A stretch of DNA of 63,772 bases from Ramlibacter tataouinensis (GCA_002427815.1 DIZF01000025.1:1-63772); one strand, 5' to 3'. Counted from the stretch's first letter, positions 8,855-18,113 are shown. Notes: generated from the sequence alone by a model not told the origin. A program made the numbers and translations.

Positions 8855-10030
8855 TCACTGCCCCGCCAGCCGGCCTTCGAGGTTCTCGAGCGTGCGCCGG
8901 TAAATGTTCTTCAGCGGCTCGATGTCGGCCACGCGCACATGCTCGTCGATCTTGTGGATGCTGGCGTTGACCGGGCCGAACTCGATGACCTGCGGGCAGA
9001 TGCGCGAGATGAAGCGCCCGTCGCTGGTGCCGCCGGTGGTGGAGAGTTCGGTCTCGATGCCGGTTTCGCCGCGGATCGCGTCCTGGATCGCGTGGACCAG
9101 CTCGCCGGGCGTGGTCAGGAACGGCAGGCCGCCCACCACCCAGTCCAGGTCGTAGTCCAGCGCATGCCGGTCCAGCACTTCGCGGGTGCGCCGCTGCAGG
9201 CCTTCAGGCGTGGACTCGGTGCAATAGCGGAAATTGAAGTCGATCACCACCGCGCCCGGAATCACGTTGAGCGCACCGGTGCCCCCGTGGATGTTGCTGA
9301 TCTGCCAGCTGGTGGCGGGAAAGAAGTCGTTGCCCTGGTCCCACTCCAGCCGCGCCAGTTCGGCCAGCGCCGGGAGCGCCAGGTGAACCGGATTCCTGGC
9401 GAGTTGGGGGTAGGCGATATGGCCCTGCACCCCCTTGACGGCGAGCCTGCCGCTCATGCTGCCGCGCCGGCCGTTCTTGATCATGTCGCCGACGCGCTCG
9501 ACCGACGTGGGCTCGCCCACGATGCACCAGTCCAGCCGCTCGCCCCGGGAACGCAGCCGATCGCAAACTACGGCCGTGCCGTCGACGGAGGGGCCTTCCT
9601 CGTCGCTGGTGATGAGAAAGGCGATCGACAGCGCGGGATCCGGGTGCGCGGCAAGGAATTCCTCCACCGCGACGACGAAGGCCGCGATCGAGGTCTTCAT
9701 GTCGGCGGCGCCCCGGCCGTACAGCTTGCCGTCTCGATGGGCGGGCGTGAAGGGGTCGCTGGTCCATTGCTCGAGCGGGCCGGTGGGCACCACGTCGGTG
9801 TGCCCGGCGAACACGACGGTGCGCCCTCGGCCCTTCGAGGCTTCGAGGCGGCCGGGGCGCTTGGCCCAGAGGTTGGTGACGCGGAACGCTTCCGGCCCGC
9901 TCTCGATGGTTTCGCCAACGAAGCCCAGCGGCTTCAGTCGCTCGCCGATGATGCGCTGGCATTGCCCGTCATCCGGGGTCACGGAGCGGCGGGAAATCAG
10001 CTGTTCGGTCAGGTGCAGCGCACGGGTCAT
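8855..10030 (-). CDS. dapE: Succinyl-diaminopimelate desuccinylase
   Basis: This dinuclear zinc hydrolase removes succinate from N-succinyl-LL-diaminopimelate in the succinylase route to lysine and cell-wall diaminopimelate. It has 391 residues of the M20 peptidase fold. Metal ligands are visible in FAGHTDVVPTGP (His), GRGAADMKTS (Asp), TSDEEGPSVDGT (Glu-Glu) and near the C-terminus HKIDEHV (His). A dimerisation domain lies between about residues 180 and 300. It is in the same leftward series as dapC and dapD, separated from them by pilU, 18 bases after the pilU stop. Confidence 0.95.
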   Translation of the reverse strand: MTRALHLTEQLISRRSVTPDDGQCQRIIGERLKPLGFVGETIESGPEAFRVTNLWAKRPGRLEASKGRGRTVVFAGHTDVVPTGPLEQWTSDPFTPAHRDGKLYGRGAADMKTSIAAFVVAVEEFLAAHPDPALSIAFLITSDEEGPSVDGTAVVCDRLRSRGERLDWCIVGEPTSVERVGDMIKNGRRGSMSGRLAVKGVQGHIAYPQLARNPVHLALPALAELARLEWDQGNDFFPATSWQISNIHGGTGALNVIPGAVVIDFNFRYCTESTPEGLQRRTREVLDRHALDYDLDWVVGGLPFLTTPGELVHAIQDAIRGETGIETELSTTGGTSDGRFISRICPQVIEFGPVNASIHKIDEHVRVADIEPLKNIYRRTLENLEGRLAGQ

Positions 10031-10048
10031 GGGGTCAGTCGCGCTGTT

Positions 10049-11206
10049 TCACTGCTTCACGTCGAGCGTGATCTCGGTGAAGGACGGCTCGTCGGCCATG
10101 TCTTCCTCCGACGCCCCTTCTTCCTCGCGCTCGCGGTCCTTGCCGGTGAAATCGTTCTGCAGGCGCCATTGCAGGTTGGTCGGCGAATCGGCGAACGACA
10201 GCCCTTCCTTCTTGTCGACGGTGCCCTCGATGATCAGCCGCGCGATGTCCTGCTCGAAGGTCTGGGAGCCTTCGGCCATGGACCTTTCCATCGCTTCCTT
10301 GATGCCGGAAAAGTCGCCCTTTTCGATCAGCTCGGCGATCAGCTTGGTGTTCAGCAGCACCTCCACGGCCGGGATCCGGCTGCCGTGCACGGTGCGCAGC
10401 AGCCGTTGCGACACCACCGCCTTGAGCGCGGCGCCCAGGTCCCCGAGCATGGTGGGCCGCACTTCCACCGGGTAGAAGCTCAGGATCCGGTTGAGCGCCT
10501 GGTAGCTGTTGTTGGCGTGCATGGTGGCCAGGCAGAGGTGGCCGGACTGGGCGTAGGCGATGGCGGCCGACATGGTTTCGCGGTCGCGGATTTCGCCGAT
10601 CAGGATCACGTCCGGTGCCTGGCGCAGCGCGTTCTTCAGGGCCACTTGCATCGACTCGGTGTCGCTGCCCACCTCGCGCTGGTTGACGACCGACTTCTTG
10701 TTGCGGAACAGGAACTCGACCGGGTCCTCGATGGTGAGGATGTGGCCCGATACCATTTCGTTGCGATGGTCCATCATCGATGCCAGCGTCGTGCTCTTGC
10801 CGCAGCCGGTTGCGCCCACCATCAGCAGGAGGCCGCGCTTCTCCATGATCAGGTCGGCCAGGGCCATGGGCACCGACAGCGAGGCCAGCGCCGGGATGTC
10901 GGTGGTGATGTAGCGGATCACGGCGGCATAGGTGCCGCGCTGGCGCATGGCCGAGACCCGGAAGTTGCCGACGCCCGGAATCGCATGCGCCATGTTCAAT
11001 TCGCCGGTGGTCTCCAGCTCTTCCATCCGGCTGGCGGGAAGCACTTCGGCGAGCAGCGCCTTCGGCGCGTCGGGGGGCAGCAGCTGGTTGTTGATCGGCA
11101 GGCACTGGCCGTTGATCCGGATCAGCGCGGGCGAATGCGCAGACAGGTACACGTCCGAGGCCTTCTTCTCGCTCATCAGCTTCAGGATTCGCTCCATCGT
11201 GCCCAT
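10049..11206 (-). CDS. pilU: Type IV pilus retraction-type ATPase, PilT/PilU family
   Basis: This hexameric cytoplasmic motor ATPase powers pilus retraction (twitching). It has 385 residues with Walker A GATGCGKST at 131-139, an Asp box (LTIEDPVEF), Walker B VILIGEIRDRE at 200-210 and a His box (GHLCLATMHANNS). The acidic C-terminal tail beyond residue 345, rich in Glu and Asp, and the opening region fit PilU better than PilT. The start is set by GGAG five bases before the ATG. It sits alone between dapD and dapE instead of next to pilT, and a terminator and hairpin precede it, so it may have partly separate expression. Confidence 0.88.
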   Translation of the reverse strand: MGTMERILKLMSEKKASDVYLSAHSPALIRINGQCLPINNQLLPPDAPKALLAEVLPASRMEELETTGELNMAHAIPGVGNFRVSAMRQRGTYAAVIRYITTDIPALASLSVPMALADLIMEKRGLLLMVGATGCGKSTTLASMMDHRNEMVSGHILTIEDPVEFLFRNKKSVVNQREVGSDTESMQVALKNALRQAPDVILIGEIRDRETMSAAIAYAQSGHLCLATMHANNSYQALNRILSFYPVEVRPTMLGDLGAALKAVVSQRLLRTVHGSRIPAVEVLLNTKLIAELIEKGDFSGIKEAMERSMAEGSQTFEQDIARLIIEGTVDKKEGLSFADSPTNLQWRLQNDFTGKDREREEEGASEEDMADEPSFTEITLDVKQ

Positions 11207-11223
11207 AACTACTCCTTCGTCAT

Positions 11224-11254
11224 AAGTTTTGCGGCGCTTCGCGTCGCAAAACTT
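11224..11254. repeat. Strong hairpin upstream of pilU (left half of a two-part module)
   Basis: AAGTTTTGCGGCG (11224-11236) and CGTCGCAAAACTT (11242-11254) pair along 13 bases with one mismatch around a five-base CTTCG loop. On the leftward transcript it ends about 17 bases before the pilU ATG, just ahead of the ribosome site. The same arrangement, a hairpin followed by a terminator stem with a conserved core, recurs at 47129-47203. Confidence 0.6.
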
Positions 11255-11272
11255 CCTCCGGTTTCAGCAAGC

Positions 11273-11304
11273 AAAAAAGGCTTGGGGCGGCCCGGCGCCT
11301 TTTT
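11273..11304 (-). terminator. Intrinsic terminator after dapD
   Basis: On the minus strand AAAAAGGC and GCCTTTTTT flank a 15-base GC-rich core (plus-strand TTGGGGCGGCCCGGC, 11282-11296). The stem followed by a T-run is a textbook terminator for the leftward dapD transcript; the A-run on the other side makes it usable in both directions. The same 15-base core occurs at 47181-47195. Confidence 0.7.
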
Positions 11305-11325
11305 CGAACCCTTCATACCTTGAAA

Positions 11326-12150
11326 TCAATCCCGCAACAAGTCGTTCAGGCTGGTCTTGGCGCGCGTCTGCGCATCGACACGCTTGACGATCACTGCGCA
11401 GTACAGGCTGTACTTGCCGTCGGCGCTGGGCAGGTTGCCCGAGACCACCACCGAGCCGGCCGGGATGCGGCCGTAACTCACGGTGCCCGTGGACCGGTCG
11501 TAGATCTTGGTGCTCTGGCCGATGTACACGCCCATGGAGATCACCGAGTTCTCCTCGACGATCACGCCTTCCACAACCTCGGAACGGGCGCCGATGAAGC
11601 AGTTGTCCTCGATGATGGTCGGACTGGCCTGCAGCGGCTCCAGCACGCCGCCCAGGCCCACGCCACCGGACAGGTGCACGTTCTTGCCCACCTGGGCGCA
11701 GGAGCCGACGGTGGCCCAGGTGTCCACCATGGTGCCCTCGTCGACATAGGCGCCGATGTTGACGTAGCTGGGCATCAGGATGGCGCCCTTGGCGATGAAG
11801 CTGCCGCGCCGCGCGACGGCCGGCGGCACCACGCGCACGCCGCTGGCGGCCATCTCCTCGCTGCTCATGCTCGCGAACTTGGTCGGCACCTTGTCGTAGA
11901 AACCGAGGTCGCCGGCGCGCATCACCTCGTTATCCCTCAGGCGGAAGGACAACAGCACCGCTTTCTTGATCCACTGGTGCACCGTCCACTGGCCCACGCC
12001 CTGCCGGGTGGCGACGCGCAGCCGGCCCTCGTTCATCTCGGAGATCACATGCTCCACGGCTTCCGCCACTTCCCGGGGGGCGGACCGGGCTGAAATACTG
12101 GCGCGGTTTTCCCACGCGTCGTCGATGATCTGCTGGAGCTGCTTTGTCAT
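11326..12150 (-). CDS. dapD: Tetrahydrodipicolinate N-succinyltransferase
   Basis: This enzyme transfers succinate from succinyl-CoA to tetrahydrodipicolinate, the first committed step of the succinylase branch of lysine synthesis. It has 274 residues, the usual length. A helical N-terminal domain (1-95) is followed by a left-handed beta-helix of hexapeptide repeats, seen as GAILMPSYVNIGAYVDEG, VHLSGGVGLGGV and IEDNCFIGARSEVVEGVIVEENSVISMGV-type strings. The gene lies three bases downstream of dapC and ends at a clear terminator. Confidence 0.96.
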   Translation of the reverse strand: MTKQLQQIIDDAWENRASISARSAPREVAEAVEHVISEMNEGRLRVATRQGVGQWTVHQWIKKAVLLSFRLRDNEVMRAGDLGFYDKVPTKFASMSSEEMAASGVRVVPPAVARRGSFIAKGAILMPSYVNIGAYVDEGTMVDTWATVGSCAQVGKNVHLSGGVGLGGVLEPLQASPTIIEDNCFIGARSEVVEGVIVEENSVISMGVYIGQSTKIYDRSTGTVSYGRIPAGSVVVSGNLPSADGKYSLYCAVIVKRVDAQTRAKTSLNDLLRD

Positions 12151-12153
12151 GGA

Positions 12154-13344
12154 TTATTTCGATCTGGACTGGACGAACTGGACGATGCGCTGCGCGGCTT
12201 CCACGCATTCGGCGGTCTGGGCGACCAGGGCCATGCGGATGCGGCCGGCGCCGGGATTGCTTCCCCCGCTGTCCCGGCCGATGAAGCTGCCGGGCAGCAC
12301 GGTGACATTGTATTGAGCCAGCAGGTCGCGCGCGAAGTCGGTGTCGCTACCCCCTACGCCGGCCCAGAGATAGAAGCCCGCGTCCGGCAGCCGCACGTCC
12401 AGCACCGGGCTGAGCATCGGCATGACCTGCGCGAACTTGGCCCGGTACAGCGCCCGGTTCCCGATCACGTGCTGCTCGTCGCCCCACGCGGCGATGCTGG
12501 CCTGTTGCACCACCGGGCTCATCGCGCTGCCGTGGTAGGTGCGGTACAGCAGAAACTTCCTGAGCACGGCCGCATCGCCGGCCACGAAGCCGCTGCGCAT
12601 GCCGGGGACGTTGCTGCGCTTGGACAGGCTGGTGAAGGACACCAGGTTACGGAAGTCGCTGCGGCCCAGCCGGGCGGCGGCTTCCAGGCCGCCCAGGGGC
12701 GGCTCGTCGCGGAAGTAGATCTCGCTGTAGCACTCGTCCGAGGCGATGACGAAGCCGTGGCGGTCGGACAGCTCGAACAGCTTGCGCCACTCGTCCAGCG
12801 GCATCACGGCGCCGGTCGGGTTACCGGGAGAGCAGACGTACAGCAACTGGGCGCGCGCCCAGACATCGGCCGGCACGCTGTCCCAGTCCACGGCGAAATT
12901 GCGGGCGGGATCGGTGGCCACGTAATGCGGCTGCGCCCCGGACAGGATCGCCGCGCCCTCGTAGACCTGGTAGAAGGGGTTGGGACAGACCACCACGGCG
13001 TCGCGGGTGGGGTCGATCACGGTCTGGGCCAGGGCGAACAGCGCCTCGCGCGAACCGTTGACCGGCAGCACCTGGGTGACGGGATCGACGGACAGGCCGT
13101 AGCGGCGCTGCAGCCAGCCGGCACAGGCCTCGCGCAGCCGGGGCTCGCCGGCGGTGGCCGGATAGGCTGCCAGGCCCTGCAGGGCGCCAGCCATCGCCTG
13201 CTTGATGAAGTCGGGGGTGGGGTGCTTGGGCTCACCGATGCCCAGGCTGATGGCGCGGTGCGCCGGGCTGGGCGTCACATCGGCGCAGAGTTGCCGCAGC
13301 CGCTCGAACGGGTAGGGCTTCAGGCGTGAAAGCAGGGGATTCAT
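12154..13344 (-). CDS. dapC: Succinyldiaminopimelate transaminase
   Basis: This class I/II aminotransferase makes N-succinyl-LL-diaminopimelate with glutamate as amino donor. It has 396 residues from the ATG at 13344 (MNPLLSRLKPYPFERL). The PLP lysine is Lys242 in SFTSLSKRSNVPGMRSGF; CSPGNPTGAV (171-180), SDECYSEIYF (202-211) and the C-terminal Arg region in GRIRMALV are further landmarks. The frame is open upstream across the divergent smc start, but only this ATG fits the family length. It is the first gene of the leftward dap series; its order with dapD and dapE supports DapC over a generic aminotransferase. Confidence 0.92.
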   Translation of the reverse strand: MNPLLSRLKPYPFERLRQLCADVTPSPAHRAISLGIGEPKHPTPDFIKQAMAGALQGLAAYPATAGEPRLREACAGWLQRRYGLSVDPVTQVLPVNGSREALFALAQTVIDPTRDAVVVCPNPFYQVYEGAAILSGAQPHYVATDPARNFAVDWDSVPADVWARAQLLYVCSPGNPTGAVMPLDEWRKLFELSDRHGFVIASDECYSEIYFRDEPPLGGLEAAARLGRSDFRNLVSFTSLSKRSNVPGMRSGFVAGDAAVLRKFLLYRTYHGSAMSPVVQQASIAAWGDEQHVIGNRALYRAKFAQVMPMLSPVLDVRLPDAGFYLWAGVGGSDTDFARDLLAQYNVTVLPGSFIGRDSGGSNPGAGRIRMALVAQTAECVEAAQRIVQFVQSRSK

Positions 13345-13519
13345 GGGCCGATTATCGGTCCCCGGGCACCGGCCAGCGGTCGCCCGGCATCGCCGCTGTA
13401 CGCCTGGTTGCATGCTGGTCGGCGGCGTGGCTCGGCTCCCGGTCCAGCACGGTATCATCCGTGCCACTGTCGCCGGCCTTGCCCGGCGCTTCCATTCGTC
13501 AGTGTCAACAGGCAGGGCC
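13345..13519. promoter_or_regulatory. Divergent dapC/smc promoter region with a palindrome over a possible -10
   Basis: This 175-base gap separates the dapC start from the smc GTG. GCACGG (13447-13452), TATCAT (13453-13458) and CCGTGC (13459-13464) form a perfect 6-base-arm palindrome whose centre resembles a -10 hexamer. No convincing -35 stands 16-18 bases before it, so the promoter assignment is tentative. Nothing else is recognisable in the gap. Confidence 0.3.
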
Positions 13520-16500
13520 GTGCGTCTCAATTCCATCAAGTTGTCCGGGTTCAAATCGTTCGCCGAACCCACCAATTTCCTGCTGCCGGGCCAGTTGGTG
13601 GGGGTGGTCGGCCCCAACGGCTGCGGCAAGTCGAACATCATGGATGCCGTGCGCTGGGTGCTGGGTGAATCCCGCGCCAGCGAACTGCGCGGCGAGTCGA
13701 TGCAGGACGTGATCTTCAACGGCACCACCAACCGCAAGCCGGCCTCGCGCGCTTCGGTCGAGCTGGTGTTCGACAACGCGGATCACCGCGCCGGCGGGCA
13801 GTGGGCCCAGTTCGCCGAAATCGCCGTCAAGCGCGTGCTCACGCGCGACGGCACTTCCAGCTACTACATCAACAACCAGCCGGTGCGCCGGCGCGACGTC
13901 CAGGACGTGTTCCTGGGCACCGGCCTGGGCCCGCGTGCCTACGCCATCATCGGCCAGGGCACGATCAGCCGGATCATCGAATCCAAGCCCGAAGAGCTGC
14001 GCCTCTTCCTGGAGGAAGCGGCCGGGGTGTCCAAATACAAGGAACGGCGCCGCGAGACCGAGAACCGCCTGTCGGACACGCGGGAGAACCTGACCCGGGT
14101 CGAGGATATCCTGCGCGAGCTGAACGCGAACCTCGACAAGCTGGAAAAACAGGCGCAGGTGGCTCAGCAATACAACGCGCTGCAGGCCGACGCGACCCTC
14201 AAGCAGCACCAGCAATGGTTCCTCAAACGCGCCGAAAGCGAGGCCGACCAGGCCAAGGTCAAGGCCGACGCGGAAAAGTCCGTCAACGACCTGGAGTCGC
14301 GGGTGGCCGACCTGCGTCGGGTGGAGAGCGACCTGGAAACCATCCGGCAGGCCCACTATGCCGCGGGCGACCAGGTCAACCAGGCCCAGGGGCAGCTGTA
14401 CGAAGCGAGTGCCGAAGTCGGCCGGCTGGAAGCCGAAATCCGCTTCGTGGTGGAGGGCCGGCAGCGCGTCGAGCAGCGGCTGGTTCAGTTGAAAGAGCAG
14501 ACGGCCCAGTGGTCCGCGCGCAAGGATGACGCCCTGGCTGAAGTCGAATCGCTGGCCGCGCAGGGGATGGAGGCCGAAGAAAATGCGGTATTGCTGGCGG
14601 CGCAGGTCGAAGAGCAGGCCCAACAGCTGCCCGATCTCGAGGAGGCCCTGCGCCAGGCCCAGGCCCGATCGACCGAACAGCGCACCCAGGTGACCCAGGT
14701 CCAGCAGCAGATCCAGGTGCTGGCAGCCGACCAGCGCAACATCGAAGAGCAGTCGCGGCAACTTGGCCAGCGGCGCGAACGCCTGGCGGCCGACCGCAAT
14801 GCGCTCGCAGCGCCGGACGAGGTGCGACTGGCTCAGATCCAGACCCAGCTCGCCGCGGCCCAGGAAGCGGCCGAGACGGCCGATGGACGGCTGCACGAGC
14901 TGCAGGAACAGGTGCCCCAACTCGACGACGACCGCCGCGCCCGGCAGCAGGCCGCCAACAGCGAGAGCCACAAGCAGGCCGACCTGTCGGCGCGAATGGA
15001 GGCGCTCAAGGCGCTGCAGGAGAAGGTCAAGACCGACGGCAAGCTCAAGCCCTGGCTGGCCAGGCACGGTCTGGACGGGTTGCAGGGTCTGTGGAGCCGC
15101 ATTCACATCCAGCAGGGCTGGGAAAGCGCGCTGGAATCGGCCCTGCGCGAGCGCATGAATTCGCTGGAGGTCTCGCGCCTGGACATGGTGCGGTCCTTCG
15201 CCGGCGACGCGCCGCCGGCCAAACTGGCTTTCTACAGCCCGCCCCAGGCCGGCGCGCCCGAGCCGGCAGCGTCATTGCCGCGCCTGGCCGACCTGCTGCG
15301 GCTGAACGATGCCGGACAGAAAGCCTTACTGACGGACTGGCTGCACGGCTGTTACACGGCGGCCAGCTTCGATGAGGCGCTGGCCGCCCGCGACAAGCTG
15401 CAGCCCGGGGAAGCGATCTATGTCCAGAGCGGACACGCGGTCACCGCGCACAGCGTGAGCTTCTATGCGCAGGACTCGGAACAGGCGGGGCTGCTGGCGC
15501 GGCAGCAGGAAATCGAGAACCTGGAAAAGCAGTTGCGGGCGCAGGCGCTGATGGCCGAAGAGGCGCGTTCGGCGCTGGTGCGCGCCGAGGCGGCATTCAC
15601 CGACGCGTCCCAGCGGCTGGTCGGCGCCCGGCGCGAAGCGGCCGACACGCAAAGCCGGTCGCACGAGCTGCAGGTGGAAACCCTGAGGCTGACCCAGCTG
15701 GCCGAGCAGACCCGGGCCCGCGGCGAGCAGATCGCGGCCGATCTGGCCGAAGTCGACGCCTTGCTGGAAGAGCTGCAGGAACGCCGGGTCACGGCCGAGG
15801 GCCGGTTCGAGGAACTGGACATGCAATTGGCCGACAGCCAGGAGCGCCACGCCCAGCTGGGCGACCAGGTGATCGAGGCCGAGCGCCGGCTGGCTGAATG
15901 CCGCGAGCAGCAGCGCAGCCTGGAGCGTCAGGCACAGGAAGCGCAGTTTTCGCGGCGCTCGGTTGAAGCGCGCAAAGCCGAGCTGCAACGAGCCATCGAA
16001 ACCGCGTCGCAACAGGCCCAGTCGATTACCGTCGAGGAAGAGCGGGCCCGCGAAGAGCTCGCGCGGCTCACCGACGCAGCCGCCCAGGCCGGCCTGCAAA
16101 GCGCGCTGGCGCTGAAGCTGGAGCGGGAACAGAGTCTGGGCGCCAAGCGCAGCGAATACGACGACCTCACCGCCCGGCTGCGTGCCAGTGACGAGCGGCG
16201 GTTGCAGCTCGAACGCGACCTGGATCCGCTGCGCCAGCGCATCACCGATTTCCAGCTCAAGGAGCAGGCCGCGCGCCTGGGCTTCGAGCAATACAGCCAG
16301 CTGCTGGCCGATGCCCAGGCCGACCTGGAGGCGGTGGCCCTGTCGATCCAGCAAGTCAACGTCAAACTGGCGGGCCTGCAGGGCGAGATCGACCGGCTGC
16401 ACCGCGAGATCGCGGCTCTGGGCGCCGTCAACCTCGCTGCGCTGGAAGAACTCACCACCGCCCGCGAGCGCAAGCAGTTCCTGGATGCGCAATCGGCCGA

Positions 16501-17035
16501 CCTGAATGAAGCCATCTCCACCCTGGAAGACGCGATCCGCAAGATCGACGGCGAGACCCGCGAACTGCTGGCCGGCACCTTCAACACCGTCAACGAGCAT
16601 TTCGGCAAGATGTTCCCCGAGCTGTTCGGCGGCGGCAACGCACGGCTGGTGATGACCGGCGACGAGATCCTTGATTCCGGAGTGCAGGTGCTGGCGCAGC
16701 CGCCGGGCAAGAAGAACCAGACCATCCACCTGCTGTCCGGTGGCGAGAAGGCGCTCACCGCCATCGCGCTGGTGTTCGCGATCTTCCAGCTCAACCCGGC
16801 GCCGTTCTGCCTGCTCGACGAGGTCGACGCGCCGCTGGACGACGCCAACACCGAGCGCTATTCCAAGCTGGTGACCAGCATGAGCCGGGAAACCCAGTTC
16901 CTCTTCATCAGCCACAACAAGATCGCCATGGAAATGGCCGAGCAGCTGATCGGCGTCACCATGCAGGAGCAGGGCGTCTCGCGCATCGTGGCGGTGGACA
17001 TGGAGTCGGCCGTTTCGATGGCCGAGGCCGCGTGA
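13520..17035 (+). CDS. smc: Chromosome segregation protein SMC
   Basis: This is the structural-maintenance-of-chromosomes ATPase, which forms a ring-shaped dimer that organises and separates the nucleoid. It has 1171 residues. The N-terminal head opens RLNSIKLSGFKSFAEPT with Walker A GPNGCGKS at 31-38. Two long coiled-coil arms rich in Glu, Gln, Arg and Ala flank a hinge at about 500-640. The C-terminal head has the signature LSGGEKALTAIAL near 1072 and Walker B CLLDEVDAPLDD near 1097. The start is a GTG at 13520 just before the conserved RLNSIKL; the longer upstream frame has no family support. It leads the smc-zipA-ligA unit. Confidence 0.97.
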   Translation: MRLNSIKLSGFKSFAEPTNFLLPGQLVGVVGPNGCGKSNIMDAVRWVLGESRASELRGESMQDVIFNGTTNRKPASRASVELVFDNADHRAGGQWAQFAEIAVKRVLTRDGTSSYYINNQPVRRRDVQDVFLGTGLGPRAYAIIGQGTISRIIESKPEELRLFLEEAAGVSKYKERRRETENRLSDTRENLTRVEDILRELNANLDKLEKQAQVAQQYNALQADATLKQHQQWFLKRAESEADQAKVKADAEKSVNDLESRVADLRRVESDLETIRQAHYAAGDQVNQAQGQLYEASAEVGRLEAEIRFVVEGRQRVEQRLVQLKEQTAQWSARKDDALAEVESLAAQGMEAEENAVLLAAQVEEQAQQLPDLEEALRQAQARSTEQRTQVTQVQQQIQVLAADQRNIEEQSRQLGQRRERLAADRNALAAPDEVRLAQIQTQLAAAQEAAETADGRLHELQEQVPQLDDDRRARQQAANSESHKQADLSARMEALKALQEKVKTDGKLKPWLARHGLDGLQGLWSRIHIQQGWESALESALRERMNSLEVSRLDMVRSFAGDAPPAKLAFYSPPQAGAPEPAASLPRLADLLRLNDAGQKALLTDWLHGCYTAASFDEALAARDKLQPGEAIYVQSGHAVTAHSVSFYAQDSEQAGLLARQQEIENLEKQLRAQALMAEEARSALVRAEAAFTDASQRLVGARREAADTQSRSHELQVETLRLTQLAEQTRARGEQIAADLAEVDALLEELQERRVTAEGRFEELDMQLADSQERHAQLGDQVIEAERRLAECREQQRSLERQAQEAQFSRRSVEARKAELQRAIETASQQAQSITVEEERAREELARLTDAAAQAGLQSALALKLEREQSLGAKRSEYDDLTARLRASDERRLQLERDLDPLRQRITDFQLKEQAARLGFEQYSQLLADAQADLEAVALSIQQVNVKLAGLQGEIDRLHREIAALGAVNLAALEELTTARERKQFLDAQSADLNEAISTLEDAIRKIDGETRELLAGTFNTVNEHFGKMFPELFGGGNARLVMTGDEILDSGVQVLAQPPGKKNQTIHLLSGGEKALTAIALVFAIFQLNPAPFCLLDEVDAPLDDANTERYSKLVTSMSRETQFLFISHNKIAMEMAEQLIGVTMQEQGVSRIVAVDMESAVSMAEAA

Positions 17036-17087
17036 AGCGGATGAGCGGCGCCGGGCCGTCCCAAGCCGCGAGCGTGGGGGTCATTTC

Positions 17088-18113
17088 GTGAGCAGCTTCA
17101 GTATCGGACTGGCGATCCTGGGGGTACTGGTGCTGGCGCTGCTGGTGGGCTACAACGCCTGGACCTCGCGCCGGAACACGCCGCGCCAGCCCGAGGCCAC
17201 AGTAGCCGAGCCGCTGGCCGCGGGCGACCGGCAGGACCCGCACTTCGACACCAGCCTGGTGCCGCCGATGCCGCTGCCGATGGCGGAGCGAAGGCCCGGG
17301 CTCGACGCCTTGATCGACGTGCTGGCGTCCATCGCCCTGGAGGCGCCGGTGTCCGGCGACGCGGCACTGGCCGCGCTGCCGCCGACCCGCCGCGCCGGCA
17401 GCAAACCCTTCGCCATCGAAGGCTGGAACGAGGCGACGCAGCAGTGGGAAGCGCCGCAGCCGGGCCAGCGCTACAGCGGCTTTCAGGCCGGCGTGCAGCT
17501 GGCCAGCCGCACCGGGCCGCTCAACGAAATCGAATATTCGGAATTCGTGGTCAAGGCGCAGGCGTTTGCCGACGCCGTCAACGGCGCCCCGGATTTCCCG
17601 GAGATGCTCGACGAAGTGGCACGGGCCCGCGAGCTCGACCAGTTCGCCAGCGGACATGACGCCCAGCTCGGCTTCACGCTGCGGGCGAGCAACGCTGCCT
17701 GGAGCCCGGGCTATGTGCAGCAGAACGCGTCGCGCCTGGGCTTCGTGGCGGGCGCGATTCCGGGACGGATGGTGTTGCCCGCCGGCGTGCCGGGTGCGCC
17801 GCCGCTGCTGGGCCTGTCGTTCGATACCCAGGCCGCGCTGGCGGACGACCCGGCGCAGTCGGCCCTGCGCGAACTCACGCTCAGCCTGGACGTGCCGCAG
17901 GTGGATCGCGGCGAACAGCCGTTCGCCCGCATGCGGGAAGCCGCCGCGGCGCTGGCAGCGGCCATGGACGGCATCATCACCGACGACAATGGCCAGGTCA
18001 TCCGCGACGAAGCCCTGGATGTGATCGGCGCCGACCTGGAAAATCTCTACGACACGCTCGAGTCCCGCGACCTCGCTGCCGGCTCCCCGCTGGCCCGCCG
18101 TCTTTTTTCATAA
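17088..18113 (+). CDS. zipA: Cell division protein ZipA (FtsZ-binding)
   Basis: This inner-membrane protein tethers and bundles FtsZ at the division ring. The 341-residue protein has one N-terminal membrane helix (about residues 5-24, IGLAILGVLVLALLVGYNAW), a short basic and proline-rich linker, and a C-terminal FtsZ-binding domain from about 190 to 330. The GTG start at 17088 follows a GGGGG ribosome site and lies 52 bases after smc. It has more sequence between the helix and the end domain than E. coli ZipA shows of simple P/Q repeats, and identity to it is low, as in other betaproteobacteria. Its place between smc and ligA is the family's usual one. Confidence 0.85.
   Translation: MSSFSIGLAILGVLVLALLVGYNAWTSRRNTPRQPEATVAEPLAAGDRQDPHFDTSLVPPMPLPMAERRPGLDALIDVLASIALEAPVSGDAALAALPPTRRAGSKPFAIEGWNEATQQWEAPQPGQRYSGFQAGVQLASRTGPLNEIEYSEFVVKAQAFADAVNGAPDFPEMLDEVARARELDQFASGHDAQLGFTLRASNAAWSPGYVQQNASRLGFVAGAIPGRMVLPAGVPGAPPLLGLSFDTQAALADDPAQSALRELTLSLDVPQVDRGEQPFARMREAAAALAAAMDGIITDDNGQVIRDEALDVIGADLENLYDTLESRDLAAGSPLARRLFS

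Noticed and set aside
13343..13519. N-terminal extension of smc upstream of the GTG at 13520
   Set aside because: The extension has no similarity to SMC proteins and covers the divergent promoter region; the family opening RLNSIKLSGFKSF begins at 13523.
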